DNA of 64,000 nt from Lateolabrax maculatus. Its lineage: Eukaryota > Chordata > Actinopteri > Acropomatiformes > Lateolabracidae. The DNA is taken from positions 7,124,501 through 7,188,500 of the forward strand of contig CM062201.1 in NCBI GenBank assembly GCA_031216445.1. Reading direction: 5' to 3'. Shown here piece by piece: positions 12,551-24,909 of the stretch (the stretch's first letter is position 1; each line of letters starts with the position of its first letter). A model generated the notes under the pieces. That model made no database searches. It was not told the DNA's origin and was given only the letters and a program-made list of their open reading frames with translations. A program made the position numbers and the translations under genes.

Positions 12551-12715
12551 GTTGTTGAGGAACAGGAGCACGGCGAAGCCCAGTGTGGATGTGGCCAGCA
12601 GGATCAGGCAGATGTTGCAGGGAATCATGAAGTAGCGCACCACCAGGGACACCTTGTGCTGGTACCTGCGGTCCTGCTCCTGTGGCGGTGGCGACGGATA
12701 GTGGCACCCGCTCAT
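12550..12715 (-). CDS. agrn: First coding exon of the transmembrane (SN-type) isoform of agrin
   Basis: Agrin is a large heparan-sulfate proteoglycan of basement membranes and synapses. The alternative TM isoform is a type II membrane protein used mainly in neurons. The exon encodes 55 residues plus one base. Residues 1-30 are a proline-rich then basic tail (PSPPPQEQ; R16, R17, K21, R27). Residues about 33-53 form a hydrophobic signal-anchor (CNICLILLATSTLGFAVLLF), and the exon ends LFLNN. The core VRYFMIPCNICLILLATST matches, from memory, the vertebrate TM-agrin N-terminus. The start at 12,715 is the first in-frame ATG: the open frame continues upstream to about 13,069 but contains no ATG, and the context AGCATGA has A at -3. 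The frame leaves the exon at T|GTACGT (last exon base 12,550, phase 1), which would complete a tyrosine codon (NNY) in the next exon, as I recall for agrin. The rest of the gene lies beyond the low-coordinate end. Identification is by recall of the family, not by alignment. Confidence 0.
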
Positions 12716-14424
12716 GCTCCACTCCAATGACCCCCTCCCCTCCAGGGTGGAGGAGATGATGGGACGAGGAGGGCGACGAGGGGTGCCCAAAGACCCGTTG
12801 GAAAAAATGATGGCGGTGGGGTAAGAGCAGAGAATGAAGATGAAGGTAAAATAAAAAGCGGATGGGCGCGTAATGGTTGGTGTTTCAGCTGTGGTTCCAG
12901 CTGTGCACCGTGGCGGAGACCCGGTGACCGTTTCTGTCAGAAATTCGCAGCAGCAAGCTTTCGGCGGTTTCCAAGCAACACATTTTTGGAGATAATTACA
13001 TCCATTTGGAGAAAGAGGACAGAAAGGGGGACAGGGACGTTGAACTCCTACAACCCCCCACCTGTCCAAACGACCTCCATTCTGCTGTGCCCGCTAGGAA
13101 AAAGACCAACTAATGGGCTTTCAATGTGCGAATATGTGCGTGTGTGTGTGCTGTGAGGTGGTTTATACTTACAGTGCTAACATGTGTGTGGTTTTAAGTG
13201 GGTGGTGATAATGTTTTTGTAAATGTGTGTCAGTGCACTTTTGGCATGCGTGTGCGTGTGTGTGTGCGTGCGTGCATGTGTGTGTGTGAAATGCACCTAA
13301 GCCAGAAATTTGTGCGTTAGGATGTGGCTGTTTCGGATTGTCAAATATCCACGCGAAAAAAACTTCCAAGCAGGCCGACAGTAAATCCACAAAAGAAATC
13401 CCCTCCTTTCTTCCCCGTTGACCCTCACTGGTAATTAGAAGGCTGGAAAGAGGTCTGGGGGGGGTGCAGGCTCCTGGAGCACTCCCCCTCCGTTTCTTTA
13501 CAAACCGAGCTAAGGTCTGGTGCTCGCCAACAACATGTGTCACAAGTATTTCCCTAAGAGGTGACAGCTGGGCATCTTTTTTAGCCTCTCTGTGGCTGTT
13601 GCCTGTTGGGGCAACAACGGTTAGCTGCTCTCCTGAGCAATGATTTGCCCGACGCGCCGCTACCTCGACACAACTGCTCCTTTGTATCCACTGGGCTGAC
13701 TCCTTTGGCTTATGGTCGGAGAGCTTCCGTCACGGTGAAGAGATATACGACCACGGCACGTGAGAGCCGTCCGAACCTGACACCGTCACCGGAGCAACTT
13801 GTATCTGCCGTGGCGTGATGAGCAGGATGGCTGGAAAGCAGCGGGCTGCCTCTCGCTCAACCATATGCTCCCGGTGCTCACGGAGATGCTTCGCTTTTCC
13901 TTGCCTCGTCTCCTGCGTGCATGCTACTCCCCCTCGGTTCAATAACCTTTCTTCCCGGCCAGTGTCGTGGAGTGGGTAAGCAGCTGCCCCCCCACCCCAC
14001 CCCGCTGGTGTGCTGGGGCCCCGAAAGCAGGTCAGAAGAAGTGGCGGAGAGGGGGGAAAAAGTTGGAGAGGAGAGCAATCGCAATCCCCACTCGACCTGT
14101 CAGCACAGAGCCGTCTTGCCCCCCAAGCAGATACGGATGAGCAACAAAACACAGAGATACTCTAAGTGAATGAACTCACAAATGGAGAAAAAAATAAACT
14201 GTGTGTGATCGGGAATCAGCCAAGAAGCTTGAGGCTGAGATTTGTTGGGCTTTCTTCACTTGTGTCAGCACCCTGACTGAGAATCCAAATCAAATAATGA
14301 GAGGAAAAGGCTTTCATTGCGCCCTGATCCCCATAAGGCTTAGGTTGATTCGGCTTGTTCTATTTCTCCCTTTCAGGAAAGAACTTGTCCAGTCTTTTCT
14401 TTCTTTCTCTGGTTTCTCGTCTCT
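12716..14424 (-). promoter_or_regulatory. agrn: Presumed 5' leader and proximal promoter region of the TM-agrin transcript
   Basis: This is the DNA directly upstream of the TM-agrin start codon. From about 12,716 to 13,069 the minus strand stays open in the agrin frame but has no ATG, as expected for a leader. Between about 13,620 and 13,970 CpG dinucleotides are visibly more frequent than in the flanks (for example around 13,650-13,680 and 13,725-13,815), which fits a weak CpG-rich promoter. GT repeats at 13,134-13,288 lie within the stretch. The transcription start cannot be fixed from sequence. A leader intron is possible: a pyrimidine-rich tract ending in AG occurs near 12,742. Confidence 0.
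13134..13288. repeat. GT-rich compound repeat in the presumed agrn leader or promoter
   Basis: GT runs at about 13,134-13,152 and 13,240-13,288 are interrupted by unique sequence and include GCGTGC variants. Confidence 0.
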
Positions 14425-14432
14425 CTTTTATA
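14425..14432 (-). promoter_or_regulatory. TATA-box candidate upstream of the TM-agrin exon
   Basis: The minus strand reads TATAAAAG, a full-consensus TATA box. It is oriented towards agrn and lies about 1.7 kb upstream of the start codon. A start site would be expected near 14,400. The surrounding 14,200-14,870 is free of simple repeats. It could be a chance match: one consensus TATA octamer is not rare in 64 kb. Confidence 0.
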
Positions 14433-14884
14433 CGCTTCCTCAAGCATCAAGTCCCTTTTTGTGTCTTAGTCCAGAGGCGCTCCCAGTGTCCTGGCTCGCG
14501 AGGATTTATGCGCCAGCTTCTCCGCTGTGGGGATCCAAAATTCACCGGCAGCCAAAACAACAAATTAGGCTCCGGGTATTCATAGCGCGCTTAATCCCCA
14601 GACAGCAGGTAGTGGTCCCAGTGTCAGCGCACTCAGTCAGCCAGCTGAAGCAGGATTGGAGTGAGTCAATCAGAGAACTCATCGGACAGACACCGTCATA
14701 CAGGCGGAGAGGGGAAGTAAACGGGAAAGAGTGGTTGCAAAAGGAAAAGCAGCTCCTGACACTTTGGGTTTTCTTTTTCTTTTGGAGAAAACAGCGGCAG
14801 CGTGTTGCCGGTCTCCCAAACACTCTCCTCCTGAGCGCTCCTCTCTCAGCCCTCAGCCAGCGGAACGGATGAGCGCATAATGAG

Positions 14885-15015
14885 AGAGCGAGTGAGATAG
14901 TGCTAGAGAGAGAGAGAGAGGGGTGGGGAGAGTGGTTGAGGGGCTGTCTTTAACAAAGGCAGAGGGGAGGAGGGGTTGGAGTTGGGCGAGGGAATGGAAA
15001 AAAAGAGAAAATGAG
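14885..15015. repeat. Purine-rich low-complexity tract
   Basis: The plus strand is almost all A and G, with (GA)n at about 14,905-14,920 and G-rich blocks up to 15,015. It lies just upstream of the candidate TM-agrin promoter. No coding function is seen. Confidence 0.
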
Positions 15016-15019
15016 CGAG

Positions 15020-16022
15020 AATAAAGGCTCTGGGGAATAGTACTCGAGTCCTGTCAGAGTGGGGAGGGGGGCAGCAACAGTGCAGCAGCAAAACAAAAGA
15101 GGGCCACGGTCTTGGGAGATGTCAACCAACTCCTCCATTTGTTTATAGCCTAATCAAAAGAAAGTCTCTTCTACAAGAGCTGGAGAATTTCCACAAAGAT
15201 TTAATGAGGCAGACTGAGAGAAAATAGGCCTGTGGAGGGAGGGAGAGAACTTAAATACATTAAAGTCAATCACATATTGAGTCCCTCCAAACAGCCTAAC
15301 CCACTTGTTTTTTGACCGATATGCGCAACCAATGCAGAAATAGGCCTGAGAAACTCTACGTGCATTTCATGACAACAAGCCAATATTCAATTAATTAACA
15401 ATCCCATTTGGACCTTTTTTTCTGACTCACTTTCATGTCAACTAGGAATAGGTCTCCTTTTTCCCCCGTGTTAAATAATGTGGCAAAAAATGAATATTCA
15501 GCAGATCTGGCAGATGATCTGAGGCGGAAACATTTCCATCTATTTCATAGAATGTAATTTTTTGACCTTTCTAAAAGCAATGCATTATTGCTTTTCTAAT
15601 GTGATAATGAGGTCAAAATAGAGGGGTGGTTACGCTGTGTTTAAGCAAGACCCTGCATCAATATCTACTTTGAACAAACTCAATGGCAGCAGGCGGCAGA
15701 TGCAAGGCGGTATCTATCATCAATTATTTATGTTTTTTCACTCTCTCTATCTGTGTCTCCATCTCCATCTCTGGCGTTCAATCCCCCCACTCTGAGCTTT
15801 ACACAAGGGTGTGCACAAGCATACACACTGGCTGTGATGCACACAGTGGCTGCATCCACAGAGGAATTGCATGAATGCACACACAATTGGCTTTTCTGTC
15901 TGATAGAAACTAGCACATACACACAGCAAAATGGCTGCTTCTGTCTTTTTGTCTAAATCTGTTTTCAGCCTGCAAGCTTACACAATTTACACGATCACAC
16001 TTCAGTACACTTTCTCTCACAC

Positions 16023-16068
<46 letters not shown>

Positions 16069-18850
16069 AGGTCATCTTGCTTCCCCCCAAAGTCATTTAT
16101 CTCTTTGGACAGTGTGTCCATTCCCAAGCCTAAGCTGAGCTCTGTGGGGGAGACACTTATTCGAGGGGAGCCAGGTTTTCAGACTGCCTGCTGAGGGTCA
16201 AGAGTTCACACCGACCCCCCATCATCAGCAACACCACCCACCCAGAGGTGCCTCCCCTTTCACTGCTCTTTCCGGACTCCATACCCCAGACAGTCCACAT
16301 CAGCTCTCACATTGCATAACAAAACCTGATTGATGGACTGACTGAAAAGAAGAAGGAAACAGCTGCTGCCTTATTTGCTACCTCTCTTTGTTCTCCATTC
16401 TCACTTTAAACTATAACTGTGTCTTTCTCATCATGCCCATTGTCTCAACAAGTGGGAATCTGGGGTGCAGCAAGGGGTTAAAACAATTACAATACACACA
16501 AGTGCAAATAACACAGCGACATCACAACCTGTTACCATGAAACGCCAAATTCTCCCAGCAGAGGGCGCTGGGGAGTCGGCCCGGCAGTCTGCTCTGCTGG
16601 CACGACCCAAATGAGATCTTCCGTCGACATCAAAGCGAGGCTGCTTTGATCCATTTTTAATGCCACAAGTATCGCACAAGGTTAACATCTCTTTCTGAAG
16701 ACTTTGAAATGGCAATTTCCATTAAGGAGCCAAAGGGGGTGCTCTCTTGTTTAATGGTCTGGCAGGAGTAAAAGTTGATACGTGTGTGGATATATGCACA
16801 TGCGTGTGTGCTATTCTTTATGCAGAGGGTGAGAAATTTGTCAAGTTCAATAACTGATTGACAATTATGCTTCTATCGGTGCCTGCGTGTCTGTGTCTGT
16901 GTGCAGCCCAGCACACATCCTGGTCTTCTGGCTGGCTGGTGTTGATCTAATTGATCTAAGACTAAACAGTCGTTGCCTTTACTGAATGACAAATTTCTCC
17001 TCCAAAAGGCCAAAAGGATTATCATGTGAAAAAGAGACTGTTAACACTGAGATTTACTTTTACTGATTTACAAATGTTCTTTCTTTTTTGCATCATCGCT
17101 ATGTTTGCATCATCTTTATATATTACTCATACAAGCTGCACTCCAGATGCACTGCCACAGGGTCAAGGGTCAGATCACATACGGTAATATTTTTGCAACT
17201 TTGCTATGATGGATGGTACGAGTCAGCATTGTTTTGTGTCTAAAAGCACTTTATCAGTGTGGGGTCAGTGCTCTGACATAAAGAGGAGATGTGAATGTGT
17301 GTGTTTTCTTATTTAACTAGCTAAATGTACCAGTTCCTCTAAAGATCTAGATTTCATAGATTTGAACGGTATAAACTCTTACTGACTTTATATGATACAG
17401 TATCATAATGCTTTCCCTGTGGCTAAGCAGAACCCAGTCAACATCTGCAGAACTTTCTCCTACAGGCAGCAATTAAAGAACTAAATATCAAATTTGCATT
17501 AACAACATTTTAACTGTGGTGCTGATTCACGGCGAGTAACTTGTCAGAGATGGTAAAGGTGGCTAAGCGCCCGAGGGATGAATTTCTAAGAAAACTACCG
17601 TTTCAGGTTCAGAACTGATAAAATGAATACAAAACAAAGTCCTTCAACCTGTTTTGATGACATTGCATGCTTAGATTTGTGGATCTCTGACTTTTGGGAT
17701 AAGGCTTTTTCAAGCTCACTTACACAGAACTATCCTGGATCATGGAATATGAGCTTTACAGTTGAATCTTTCATTGAATAATCAGTTTGGGGAAAACTGT
17801 GTGTGAGGATCTACTGCTAAATGCGATGACAACAGCTTTGTACATTAGAGTGTGTGAAAAAAATCTCTGTTGATGAATATACCAGCATCCCATTAGAGTG
17901 GGATTCTGTCCATTTTTCAAAGCAGGAGCTATCAAAAGCAGAGCTGTTGCCTTCACTAATGGCATTAGAGATCATCCTTTCCTGCTGTCCATTGTAAATG
18001 AGGGTTTTAATGATGTTGATGAAAAGAATAAAGTCTGTTAAAATTTAGAACGGATTTGGTAATTGCCTGCACTTAGGCCTGTCTACTGGCCCACTCAACT
18101 ATTCATGTGTGCTTCATTTCCAAGATAATTCACTTCGATATTCGTCATTTTGTGTTTTATTTTGTTTTGGTGCATGTGGAGGTATCTGCTGCAATGTGTG
18201 TTATTTCAGCAGTTATTTCCTGGCTTGTGTTTTTGTGTAGCCCTGCTGCTCCACACGAGTGGAGTGACACTTCTCATGAAGGTATCTAATTCCACAGCGA
18301 ACTATGTATTCAAGGCCACAAATTCTGCTTTCAGGAACATTAGGTCGACATCACAAGGCCATGTTGAATTCTCCATGTGCATCGAGCCGTGCAGCCGGGC
18401 TGGTGGAGGGAAGCCCAGACTCTTCACCCAGTGGGCTACAGCCGTGAGATGCTAGCAGGTGGGCCAATTGTCTCGCTACGGTATTAACTCCAATCATCAT
18501 AAGTCAGACTTCGCCGCGGCGTCCAACAGATTCCCAGACTTCCCAGTCATCAGGCCTGAGCTGAGCAGCACTCATCTAGCAATGACGAGACCGGGGCCTC
18601 TCGCAGCTGTGGTGGCTAACGGCATTAACCTCTGCCGGAACCGGGACTCGAGAAAAAAAGATTGGAAGGTGCAAGGACAGATGGGGATGAAAAAAGACGC
18701 TTCTCTGACTAAGGTTATTATGACAACCAAGCATCAGTACAACAACAAATGGATGAAAAAATATTTAATATGTTCAATACTTGTTTCGCAATCTGCAAGC
18801 TGAAAATTACATTTAAACTCCAGACAGAAGCTACAGATGGAAGACAAATT
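15020..18850. other. Non-coding DNA upstream of the TM-agrin promoter
   Basis: No exon is recognised. 15,130-15,640 and 18,440-18,650 are unique-looking stretches with homeodomain-type cores or raised CpG that could be regulatory. 16,800-18,100 is AT-rich with nothing recognised. A CA repeat lies at 16,018-16,065. Confidence 0.
16018..16065. repeat. (CA)n microsatellite
   Basis: About 23 CA units with one CG interruption. Confidence 0.
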
Positions 18851-18869
18851 AAAAGAAATATAAGCATTA

Positions 18870-19480
18870 AATGTCTTCGTGAGGTGCCGTGCCGCCACAA
18901 GCCTCAATAACAGCTGAGCTGCTCCTTGTCATAGATTTTCCAAGACTGTGAAACTTTACTCCCTCATTTGGTGTTTTGGTGATGGAGGTGAACAGCACTG
19001 CGTAAGGTTCAGAGTGAAAAGGCCATGAGTAATAGATCCATGAGTTTAAAGGTGCAAGAATACTGTGTAGCAGTTTATAAGACTATAAGGAAGGATTTTC
19101 CAGCTCTATAAAGTTATCACATCACAACAATTGCCTGATATAATTGTACACTGACCAGATGATGTTGCATTGCGTTGCAGCAAAAGTTGAGACAGGTTCG
19201 ACTTTGTTGACAGGTGACTTTGCGTTTTGGCTTGATTCATTGAAATGAACGAGCACGTCTGTTTGAACGCCGCCTGACACGACACTCCAAAATTTCCCAT
19301 ACGTGTTCAGTTGGGTTGGACTATTCACAGAGCTAAAAAGCTCAAAATGGTCCACCATGTCTTCATACAAATCCCAACTCAGCTAAACTGGTTGTGAAAA
19401 CTGATGCCAGAGCAGTTTTCGCAAACAGCACACAAACGCCTGGGCAAATCTGGTTCAAATGTGACTATTAAGTGATTTCT
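18870..19480. mobile_element. Degenerate DNA-transposon-like fish repeat
   Basis: Phrases such as GCCTCAATAACAGCTGAGCTG, CTCATTTGGTGTTTTGGTGA and CGTGTTCAGTTGGGTTG (19,301-19,317) match, from memory, a non-coding repeat often seen in teleost genomes. It is broken by other sequence at about 19,030-19,270. No transposase frame is present. Class and ends are uncertain. Confidence 0.
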
Positions 19481-22400
19481 CCCATCATACTTTACCAGCA
19501 TTGAATATTTGGAGGACAAAGTTGGTGTTGTTTTAAAGAGGAAATTCTGTTTTCATGACAACACTAGTTCTGACTCAGTGGTGATGGCACTGTTGTGCAG
19601 CGTTGATTTAAGTGTGAATGAGAGAGTTCCCACACTGGGTGGGCTCCACACAATGTGACTCACAATGTGACACATCGCCCAGTATCTGGTGTCAACTTGG
19701 GCATGACGCTGAAAGCAGTGAAATGCCTCCCACAGATGACAATGAATGCTCACAAATCCGTGGATCACAGCACTCGGGTTATCTTGCAATCTGACATTTA
19801 GGTTCCACTGAGGCATTTTGATGGTACAGAATATCGGGGGTAAACCCTGTGCATGCTGACTTTGTTTAACTAGCTGATGCAATTCAGCAATGGACAGAGG
19901 AGTGTCCAGTCAATATGAACCACCTGTCCACACTCTCAACATTTCTGGCCACATTAGCCTCTTCCTCCCACTCCATCCCACGCAGCCATGACCTGCTTTT
20001 TCAGCCGACTCTGAGCCAGCTCTTAGCCCGGGGCCTCATCAAGTACCTGTCCACTGCTGGACATTCAGTTCCCTCTCATACGGCGAGGATAATATTCCTC
20101 GCCTCGGGGCTCATCTGGAGCCAGAAGACTCCGATCCTAGCCCAGGGGGCCGATGTTCTCGGCCCTGCCACACACTAACCCTCCTCCATCCCTTTCCACC
20201 AGTCTTCTGAAAGAAGAGGAGCTCATTCAGGAAGGAGTAACTCATTATTAGCCAGCTCTGATTTTCTAGCCAGTCCCTCCTGCAAATCAACACCCACAAC
20301 AATAATGATTACAGGATGTAATATCCTCCCCGCTCCACTGCCTTGCCCTGTTTATTCAGGTCTTCAGCACCAACATTTTCCCTTATTAGCCATGTAGGAA
20401 ATTATTCCAACGGACGGGAACAGACAGGGAAGTAATAACAGAAAGAGAAAGTAATGGCAAAAAAGGAAAGGGGCAGAGAAAGAAAAGGTGGGGAGAGGAG
20501 AAATAGAGCAACCTGGGAGTGAGGCCGCTGTATGCACAGCTAGTGGAGAGTGACACTTCTCCATGTGGCTGGCATATGGAACCAATTGTGGCAGCAGAAC
20601 AGGAAGGGTAGGAGCCGGGAATCAGAGGAGGAGTGTCTGGCTATGACAGCCTTTACACAGGAAAGGCAAGGCTGATGGAGCTGAAGGATGATACAGATGT
20701 CAGTTTCTGGCCAAGTCAGCCATCTGTCATGGGGAACTGGCCAAGTCACACTGGCCCCGTTGTACAGAGAAAGCGGCGGGAGACTTGTGATGACCAGTCA
20801 TTAGGAGCTGGGAGCTGTCCTTTCAACATGGCCGACTCCCAACTGTAGCTAACCTTGCATTGGTGTTGACAGAGGACAGACAGATGCACAAGTAGGGCTA
20901 GGTATATACTTGGAGTACAGTCCATAAAGTGTCAAATGTTTGCATTGCTTGTCCAGATTCTTAGGCTTGTTATTACTTGACTAGATATTTCTTGATCTGA
21001 ATTGGGTGTTTCCCAACATAAAGGTGTGTTCAGACAAAACGTGAAGCTAATTTCCGCCTCACGTTTTTTCACACAAATAGGACCACTGGAGTGTTTTTGC
21101 AGTCTGTGTTTATTCACCCCAAACAGCCAATGTTTTCACCGTCTGTGGTGTGTTGGTGTGACAATATTTATTACATTCAAATATTTAATTTACAAAGCCT
21201 CAGGATATGCGCAAATGTTCAGCTCAAGTCCAAAGATTTTCCATTTCCACGATCATGTCTTCACTTTGATTTGCACAGCACGAATTTGCATCTATATGCA
21301 ATCGGCTCTAAAATTCAGTGTTGGTATCGGTACAAAATCTCACTGGCACAGACCAAAAACATTCAGACAATACCTGGCCCTACGCAGAAGCGAGGGAACG
21401 TGGAGGAGGTTGTGAAATAAGGCACTGTGTGGGAGCCTTGATTATCACCATGCAGTAAGTTAACACTAATGTTAAAAAGTCAGAGATACAGGGAAGTGTA
21501 ATTTCAAAAGCTAACAATGCTAAGGCCGTGGGGATATGCTGCTGCCCACAGATGAGGAACAATGCCAAGACAGAAAGTGGAGGATTTATTGCAAATAAAG
21601 GTTTCAGTTATTTAATGAGCAGCATGTCTGAAGCGGAACATCGTCATTATGCATGTTGATTTGAACTAGAAATATCTGATGTCTATTTTAGATTCCTGCT
21701 ACATCAAAAGCCTTATGTTTTACTGTACAGCAAATTCCTTGTGTTGTACATCAATAATCCCGCTTTTTCTGAGAATATAATTACTGTTGCCTTCTATAGC
21801 ATAACAGATCAACTTATACCGCTGTGAAATATACATACTGTACATAAGCAGATTTACCTGATCGGCTTTCTGGCATCAAAGCTGACAGTGACAAGCTATT
21901 ATACAATGGGACCCTTTCATTTGCATTTACAGTAATGAACTTGCTCTCCTCCCTCCGCTTCTCATCTCTTTCTTTATCCTTTTCTCTCGGCCCGTCACTG
22001 GTTCCTGGCTGCACATCCAGCTGGATCTTCTCAGATAGAGGGCAGAGAGGGAATATTAATTGGCGAGCAATACCCCCTTGTTGAGACGCAGCCCATAAAT
22101 GAAACGGCTATAAATTATTTATATGCCTAATCAGACGGCATGTGCTCAAGTTATTTTCTCAAACATGACAGTTTCTGTGCTATACTCGTAAATAATTCCC
22201 GTTCCTTTTGGTAAGAGTGCAGTCAGATAAGCCTGTGTGCTGGAAGTAGAGGACTAATGAAAATATGGTGCTGCAATGACGAAATAGCTGTTTTTTGGCT
22301 GCAATCACGGTGAGGATAATGAATGACCCGCTTAGCACCAGGTATTAAAATGCATCCTGTGTTTGAAGGGTTTTTACTTAGGTCTGATAGACCTGATAAA

Positions 22401-22700
22401 CAAATAAAGTTCAGGTGTGAATGCATAAAAGGTACACTGATTATTAGCACCCAGGTGTGAATGAAATGAGACTGATACATTAAGTATGGATACAGGGATA
22501 GACACAAGTTTATAAGTTAATAAGCAATACAGGCCATATTGCTTGTGATTTTTGCACATATATGTACACAGATAAGAAGGAACCAGCCCAAGGAGAGATT
22601 TAATAGATAAAGAGATAAAAGCCAACCAATGTGGAAGTCTGAGTACATATATGCGGCAGTAGATGTTAACTCTGTCATTTGATTTTGCATTTAAACCAAC
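19480..22700. other. Non-coding DNA without recognised genes
   Basis: Unique-looking sequence. 21,990-22,180 (GGCTATAAATTATTTATATG context) has a dense AT core flanked by balanced sequence, like a conserved element. 21,018-21,120 begins GGTGTGTTCAGACA, a phrase seen at ends of some fish repeats, but no partner terminus is found. No coding exon is supported. Confidence 0.
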
Positions 22701-22714
22701 TTAGTTAAATGAAC

Positions 22715-24500
22715 TTTAATACCACTTTAATAGCAGCGGTTATTGTGCTGTGTTGTTTAATAAACTGATGTTGTAATAGAATACCATTTGTGTAGAAAAA
22801 TTATTTAAGTTGTTCGCTGACAATCTTTTCAAGGACTTTTCAAGGCTAAAACACATAATTAAGAGATTGGCCTGTAGATATTAACAACTGAGGGATCCCT
22901 TCCTCTCAGAAAAGGGAAAACACAGGCAGATTTCCATGTGGTAGGAGTCTCATTGTTGGAAAGGGTAAAATTACGAGTCAGAGGTTCTGCTATAAAGTCT
23001 CCAGCTAACTTGTAAAAGTAAAGATCAAGCTGGTCAGGACCTCTAGATTTGTTAGGTTCCAGTTGCTTTAAGGCTCTATGGACCTCGATCACATCAAGAT
23101 GAGTCAAATTGAATGGTTGAACCATAGAATTAAGTGGGGGTGGTGAAGAGTGAGTCCTCTGCTCTCTAGGCTGTTTTGGATCTGAATGTAAAGACTCAAA
23201 TAAGGAACCTGAAGAAACACAATGTTTGTTAAAGCAGTCAAGGATGGCAGTTTTATCAGTTAGAGTACATGAGTCTTTTACACTTGAGGCTGGCAACATA
23301 GTTGTGGTTACATTCCCAAATTAGGATTTTAACACTTTCCAAAATTTCTTAGGATCATTTAAGTTACTAGTAGTTTTTAGAAAGGTGGCCATTTTGACTG
23401 AGAGGGGTGAAACGATTTCGGAACTGTCTTAAATCCAGCCAGTCAGCCTGGGATTTGGATTTTCTGGCCTTAGCCCAGGCAACATCCCTTTCTTTTAGTA
23501 GACTGGACAGCTAAGGGAAAAAACAAAGATTCTATCAGTCAAGGAGCATGTTTATTTGTAATTTTAGTAAGGGCATGATGAAAGTATTTCCAAAAATGTT
23601 ATACATCATTAATGAGAGAGATCTTGTTCCAGTAAACGTCCCAAAAATCATGAAGAAAAGCTTGCTCACAGAAATGCTTAAATTCTTGTTTAAGAACAAT
23701 TCGTGGTCTTGATTTGGGGAGTTTAGCTTGTCTGACTGTAGCCTATAACACAATGGTTGCTAATATCATTTGCAAAAATACCGCTATAGGAAAATTTATG
23801 AGGAGCTTTGGGCATTTAAGATTCTGACAAGTTGAGCTCTGAATTAGTTGCATAAGATGAAATGAGTCACAGGTAGATTCGAACTGTCAGAGTCAGAGGA
23901 CAACCAGTCCTAGTTAAACCTCCAGCACGGAGACGCTTATTAAAGTCTAAGGTTGATGTTGATTACTCAACGATGATAAAGCCTCACCTCTTGCTGAGGG
24001 AGGGTCTATAACAACCTACAAGAGTGATAAAATGGCCTTTAAATTCAAATTGTCTGCTGAGAGATGATGGTGATAGGATGGTAGCATTAAATTTGTTTTT
24101 TATATAAATGGCAACGCCACCACCTTTTTTGAGACGGTCACAATGAAAAACTTTGTAACTCTTGATTGCAATGTCTTTGTCTGTAATGGATGTGTTTAGC
24201 CAGGTTTCAGAGAAAACAAGAATATCGCACGATTTCCCCCAGATTTTTACTACATCCAATTTAGGAAGTAGACTTCTGACATGAATAATACCAAGCCCAG
24301 AGCTAGCTTTGCAATCATGAGCGGTACTCAAACCATGAATATCTGGGCCATTTCCTGATAGTAGAAGCAAGAGAACAATGAAACATTTTCTTTTCACCGA
24401 GTTCCATGTTGGCACTGATTGATTATTCCTAATCCCTGGTCTACTTGGGGGATAAGAGTAAAATGGAAACAACCAGTCATATGGACTAAATAGGATAATA
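22715..24500 (-). mobile_element. Inactive L2-type LINE copy (endonuclease, linker, partial reverse transcriptase)
   Basis: Non-LTR retrotransposon remnant on the minus strand. The endonuclease part (about 24,300-23,984) shows GLGIIHVRSLLPKLDVV, SETWLNTSITD, KKGGGVAIYIKNKF and GCYRP, typical of L2/CR1-clade APE domains. The linker is readable as KSRPRIVLKQEFKHF (about 23,720-23,640) and LLKERDVAWAKARKSKSQAD (about 23,510-23,430). The reverse-transcriptase start (23,299-22,859) has NKSRGPDQLDLYFYKLA and NIYRPIS. A shifted frame continues LAKVLEKIVSEQL to about 22,715, after which similarity fades. Frame changes and stops separate the blocks, and the RT active-site (YxDD) part is missing, so the copy is dead and truncated. 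The 5' limit is uncertain (24.4-24.66 kb). Confidence 0.
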
Positions 24501-24909
24501 CAATTGGATAGAGTCATGAGACCTTCAGTTATTTGTCTGATCCAACTGGGAGAGCTTTGTGCCTTTTTGTTATAAACTGCTCCGGGCTTTTGTCCTCCTG
24601 AGTCAGATGATGACGTTGCGTGACGTCTCATGTAAACAGGAAATCGGGCCCATTGAAGCAATGCTGTGGATAAATGAATTAAAATCAGAACTAGTCGGGT
24701 CTAAAACAATCGGAGAACTATTTCAAGCACCAGTATCAGAGCCAAGAAATAAAGATATCATCCAGTCAACTCTAGAACAGTTACGCAGACATACAGACAG
24801 GTAGAGACATTCTGCGCCCATCTTGACTGAAGAAGTAGTAGGACAGTAGTGTCCTGGTGTTGTTGGTGATAGATTTGAATGTGTGTACCAGCAGCACATT
24901 AAAATGAGT

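Noticed and set aside
12516..12730. Overlapping frames on both strands over the agrin exon
   Set aside because: They are shadows of the TM-agrin coding frame in other phases.
14201..14872. 223-residue plus-strand open frame
   Set aside because: No domain, signal or family resemblance; low-complexity tail; an opposite-strand frame overlaps it; it lies upstream of agrn where a promoter is expected.
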